Source of the DNA: Vulcanimicrobiota bacterium
GTDB taxonomy: Bacteria > Eremiobacterota > Eremiobacteria > Baltobacterales > Baltobacteraceae
Length of the DNA: 7,289 bases
Assembly: GCA_028287545.1 (NCBI GenBank)
Contig: JAQBPL010000321.1
Coordinates: 1-7,289 of the forward strand
Direction of reading: 5' to 3'
Made by a program: the position numbers and the translations under genes. Under the pieces are notes generated by a model. The model was not told the DNA's origin, did not search any database, and worked only from the letters and a program-made list of their open reading frames with translations. Below, piece after piece: positions 5,285 to 7,289 of the stretch. How positions within the stretch are numbered: the first letter of the stretch is position 1; every line of letters begins with the position of its first letter.

Positions 5285-6475
5285 CTAGGTTTGGAGTTCC
5301 AGGGCGCGGATGCGGGAGGCGAGCGAGGGGTGCGAGGCGAGGAGAAGCTCGGCCCAGCGCGGAGGTTCGAACTCGGCGAGGTTCTGTTCGCCGAGGCGGC
5401 GGAACGCGCGGACGCCGGCGGCGGCGTCGCGGGTCGCCGCGACGGCGAAGCGGTCGGCGCGCGATTCGATTGCGCGCGACGCGAAATTTGCCGCCGGTCC
5501 GAGGGCGAGCTGCAGCAGCGTCGCGTAGAACGCCAAACGCGCCCCTTGCGCGGGCGAGTCGAGGTCGCGTCCGGTCGTACGGCGCAGCACCGCTCCGGCG
5601 ACGAGGATCGTCGCGCCAAGCGAGACGGTCGTCAGTGCGATCCCCAGCCAGGGATCGCGGCGCACGTAGTGGCCGAGTTCGTGGGCGACGACGAAGAGCG
5701 TCTCGTCGGTTTCGAACGATTCGATCAGCGTGTCGCCGAGCGCGATGCGCTCCGTCCCGAGCACGCCTGTGACGAACGCGTTCGCCTTTTTCGTTTGGCG
5801 GCTCATGTCGAAGCGCAGGATCGCCGCGTTGCCGACACCGTAGCGCGCGGCGAGCGCGCGGATCTGCGTCTCGAGATCGCCGCGCACCGGCTCGTAGCGG
5901 TTGAACAGCGGCATGATGAACGTCGGGACGATGACGGTCGCGAACGCCAGCAGCCCAGGAAGCGCGCCGATCGCGATCCACGGCCAGCGCCGCGGCGCGG
6001 CCCGTACGACGCCGTCGGCGAGCGCAACGAGCACGACGGAAACCCCGGCGCCGACTGCCGCGGCCTTCCCTTTGTCGGCCAGCCACGAGCGCGTGCTCTG
6101 GTCGGAGGTGCCGTAGACACGTTCGAAGGCGTGCTCTTCGACGTAGGCGGTGCCGAGCTCGCGAAATCCGTCGAGGGCCGAGAGCGCCAGCGCGAACGCC
6201 GGCGCGCGCAACGCCCGCGGCAGCGGCAGCAGCGCCCGCTCGAGCGGATCTCCGAGCACGAACGCGATGACCGCGAGGTCGGCGACGCTGCGCGCGATGC
6301 CGGTGAGGGTGAGAGCTCGTCGCGCCGCGGCGTAGCGCCGCGGATCGCGCTCGGCGAGCGGCGCGAACGGGTGCGCTCGGTCGCGAACGGCCTGCGCCGC
6401 GCGCACCGCGGCATAACCGACCCCGAGGCCGGCGGCGGCGCCGAGCAAGCCGGCGCGCAGTGTCTTTTGCGGCAT
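5285..6475 (-). CDS. M48 family (Ste24/CAAX protease 1-type) integral membrane zinc metallopeptidase
   Basis: The protein of 396 aa (397 if the GTG one codon upstream is used; numbering here counts that residue) matches the Ste24 branch of M48, whose eukaryotic members cleave CAAX proteins and whose bacterial members are implicated in membrane protein quality control. Hydrophobic segments near 8-30, 60-76, 140-157, 167-190, 277-299 and 316-335 indicate a multi-spanning inner-membrane protein. FERVYGTSDQSTRSWLAD (118-135) is the family's N-domain motif. ANAFVTGVLGTERIALGDTL (232-251) leads to the zinc site HELGH at 266-270, with Glu267 as catalytic base. RAIESRADRFA (335-345) gives the third ligand Glu338. 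SHPSLASRIRALE (382-394) is the usual end. All catalytic residues are present, so it is probably active. The start is ambiguous: GAGGTGATG at 6481-6473 contains both GTG and ATG and itself resembles a ribosome site. It is 46 bp downstream of the DUF4139 gene and probably co-transcribed with it. Confidence 0.94.
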   Translation of the reverse strand: MPQKTLRAGLLGAAAGLGVGYAAVRAAQAVRDRAHPFAPLAERDPRRYAAARRALTLTGIARSVADLAVIAFVLGDPLERALLPLPRALRAPAFALALSALDGFRELGTAYVEEHAFERVYGTSDQSTRSWLADKGKAAAVGAGVSVVLVALADGVVRAAPRRWPWIAIGALPGLLAFATVIVPTFIMPLFNRYEPVRGDLETQIRALAARYGVGNAAILRFDMSRQTKKANAFVTGVLGTERIALGDTLIESFETDETLFVVAHELGHYVRRDPWLGIALTTVSLGATILVAGAVLRRTTGRDLDSPAQGARLAFYATLLQLALGPAANFASRAIESRADRFAVAATRDAAAGVRAFRRLGEQNLAEFEPPRWAELLLASHPSLASRIRALELQT

Positions 6476-6499
6476 CACCTCGCCCGTGTACCCCGATCG

Positions 6500-6514
6500 G
6501 CGGCGCAGCGCCGC
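6500..6514 (-). repeat. short GC-rich hairpin between the DUF4139 and M48 genes
   Basis: GCGGCG (6500-6505) and CGCCGC (6509-6514) form a 6-bp inverted repeat with a 3-base loop. It lies eight bases after the DUF4139 stop codon. No T tract follows on the minus strand, so it does not look like an intrinsic terminator. It may stabilise or separate parts of a shared transcript, or be incidental in GC-rich DNA. Confidence 0.35.
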
Positions 6515-6521
6515 TCGAGGC

Positions 6522-7289
6522 TCAGCCCCACCGCGTCCGAACGCGGTAGGTCAGCGTCGTCGAGCCGCCTGCCGGGACGCCGATCGACCACGTCGCGGTC
6601 GACGACGAGGTTTTGCGGAACGGCGCCGACGACTGTAGGATCGTCCAGTCGCCGGGGATCGGCTCGACGACGAGGACCCGCTGCGCCGTCTTCTTCGCGT
6701 TGCGCAGCACGATCGTGTACGCCGTATCGTAGACCGACGAGGACGTGCGCTGGTAGTCGGTCTGCTTCTTCGACGCCGTCACGTCGAAGGAGTCGCCGAG
6801 GTGCAGCCGGACGTCTTCGTTCTTGGGCGTATGGTCGATCGCGTCCGAGCCGACGAACTGTTCGTTTCCGCCGTTGTCGCGTTTGTAGACGCGCACGGCA
6901 CCCTTCGGCAGCGGGATGCCGAGCCGTCCGCCGCGGTTGTGGAACGTCACGTAGGTGCCGATCTTCAGGCGCGATCCGAGGTCCGGGTTCTCTTGGTAGT
7001 AGTACGACGGCTCGCCGCGCAGCTCGAGGGTCTTCGTGACCGGGACCGACGGCGCGGTGAGCAGCTCGACTTGTTTGGTCTGATTGTCGGCGACGGTCGT
7101 GCGGCGCCGCAGCGTGTAGAGATGGTATTCGAAGAGCGCCTGTTCTACGGGTCGGCTGCTCACCGAGAAGACGTCGGCCGTTTGGTTCGGCACCGCCTTC
7201 GCCATCTCGTTGCGCACGACGTTGACGTCGCCCGCGACCAGCTGCACCATCGCGTTGCGGTAGCTCGTCCCGCTTTGGTTTTGCAGGGT
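6522..7289 (-). CDS. DUF4139 domain-containing protein, C-terminal part, 5' truncated by window
   Basis: The minus-strand frame is open from the right edge (7289) to TGA at 6524-6522, giving the last 255 residues. The ATG at 7250 is internal, because the 13 codons before it (TLQNQSGTSYRNA) are typical of the family and continue directly into MVQLVAGDVNVV. DUF4139 proteins are usually about 450-500 aa with a signal peptide, so the N-terminal half and export signal would be outside the window. Other landmarks are the block from YHLYTLRRRTTVADNQTKQ (near 7130-7075), the block from RLGIPLPKGAVRVYKRDN (near 6933-6880), LHLGDSFDVTASKK (near 6804-6760) and VVEPIPGDWTILQSS (near 6675-6630). The sequence is rich in beta strands, consistent with a secreted or periplasmic beta-sandwich domain; molecular function is unknown. 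It lies upstream of the M48 membrane peptidase on the same strand, suggesting a shared envelope-related transcript. Confidence 0.9.
   Translation of the reverse strand, partial: TLQNQSGTSYRNAMVQLVAGDVNVVRNEMAKAVPNQTADVFSVSSRPVEQALFEYHLYTLRRRTTVADNQTKQVELLTAPSVPVTKTLELRGEPSYYYQENPDLGSRLKIGTYVTFHNRGGRLGIPLPKGAVRVYKRDNGGNEQFVGSDAIDHTPKNEDVRLHLGDSFDVTASKKQTDYQRTSSSVYDTAYTIVLRNAKKTAQRVLVVEPIPGDWTILQSSAPFRKTSSSTATWSIGVPAGGSTTLTYRVRTRWG

Noticed and set aside
5273..7039. 588-codon open frame on the plus strand
   Set aside because: It is antisense to both the M48 and DUF4139 genes, has an Arg/Ala/Ser-rich composition typical of GC-rich shadow frames, and shows no recognisable motif.

Overview
The window is a GC-rich (roughly two-thirds G+C by eye), gene-dense bacterial chromosomal segment. 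It holds eight protein genes, one tRNA and a probable small structured RNA. Shine-Dalgarno-type sites, GTG as well as ATG starts, a one-base gap and short gene overlaps, and a rho-independent terminator all point to bacteria. The tRNA-Cys gene does not encode its CCA end. The mix of families (GH1-like sugar protein, GT4-type glycosyltransferase, DUF2461, DUF4139, M48) and the base composition would fit a soil-type high-GC lineage such as Eremiobacterota (WPS-2) or a neighbouring phylum. That placement is a guess; no marker gene here fixes the taxon. No mobile element, CRISPR array or phage gene was found.

Region 1 (1-4207, plus strand) is a run of five co-directional genes. They are the 3' end of a GH1-like sugar-metabolism protein, an unrecognised 168-aa protein, an exported MetX-like alpha/beta hydrolase, a GT4-type glycosyltransferase, and a DUF2461 protein. 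The last three are joined by a 1-bp gap and a 20-bp overlap, so they are probably one transcript. In other genomes the GH1-like protein and this type of glycosyltransferase occur together in envelope-polysaccharide loci, often with UDP-galactopyranose mutase; the rest of such a locus would lie left of position 1.

Region 2 (4208-4523) has no protein gene but is not empty. A sigma70-like promoter with an extended -10 leads into about 130 nt whose ends pair with each other, and which finishes in a textbook intrinsic terminator. Only 20 nt later tRNA-Cys(GCA) begins. The folded segment resembles 6S RNA in general layout (closing stem, bubble with a side hairpin, apical stem), but identity is not established.

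Region 3 (4524-5257, plus strand) is a two-gene unit joined by a GTGA stop/start overlap. The first gene encodes a 164-aa protein that looks like the N-terminal lobe and a C-terminal helix of 3-isopropylmalate dehydrogenase with the catalytic middle missing. The second encodes an unrecognised 80-aa acidic protein.

Region 4 (5285-7289, minus strand) converges on region 3. It contains an intact M48/Ste24-type integral-membrane zinc peptidase and, upstream of it, the C-terminal part of a DUF4139 protein that runs off the right edge. The main points worth following up are the folded RNA ahead of tRNA-Cys and the core-less isopropylmalate-dehydrogenase-like protein with its small partner.
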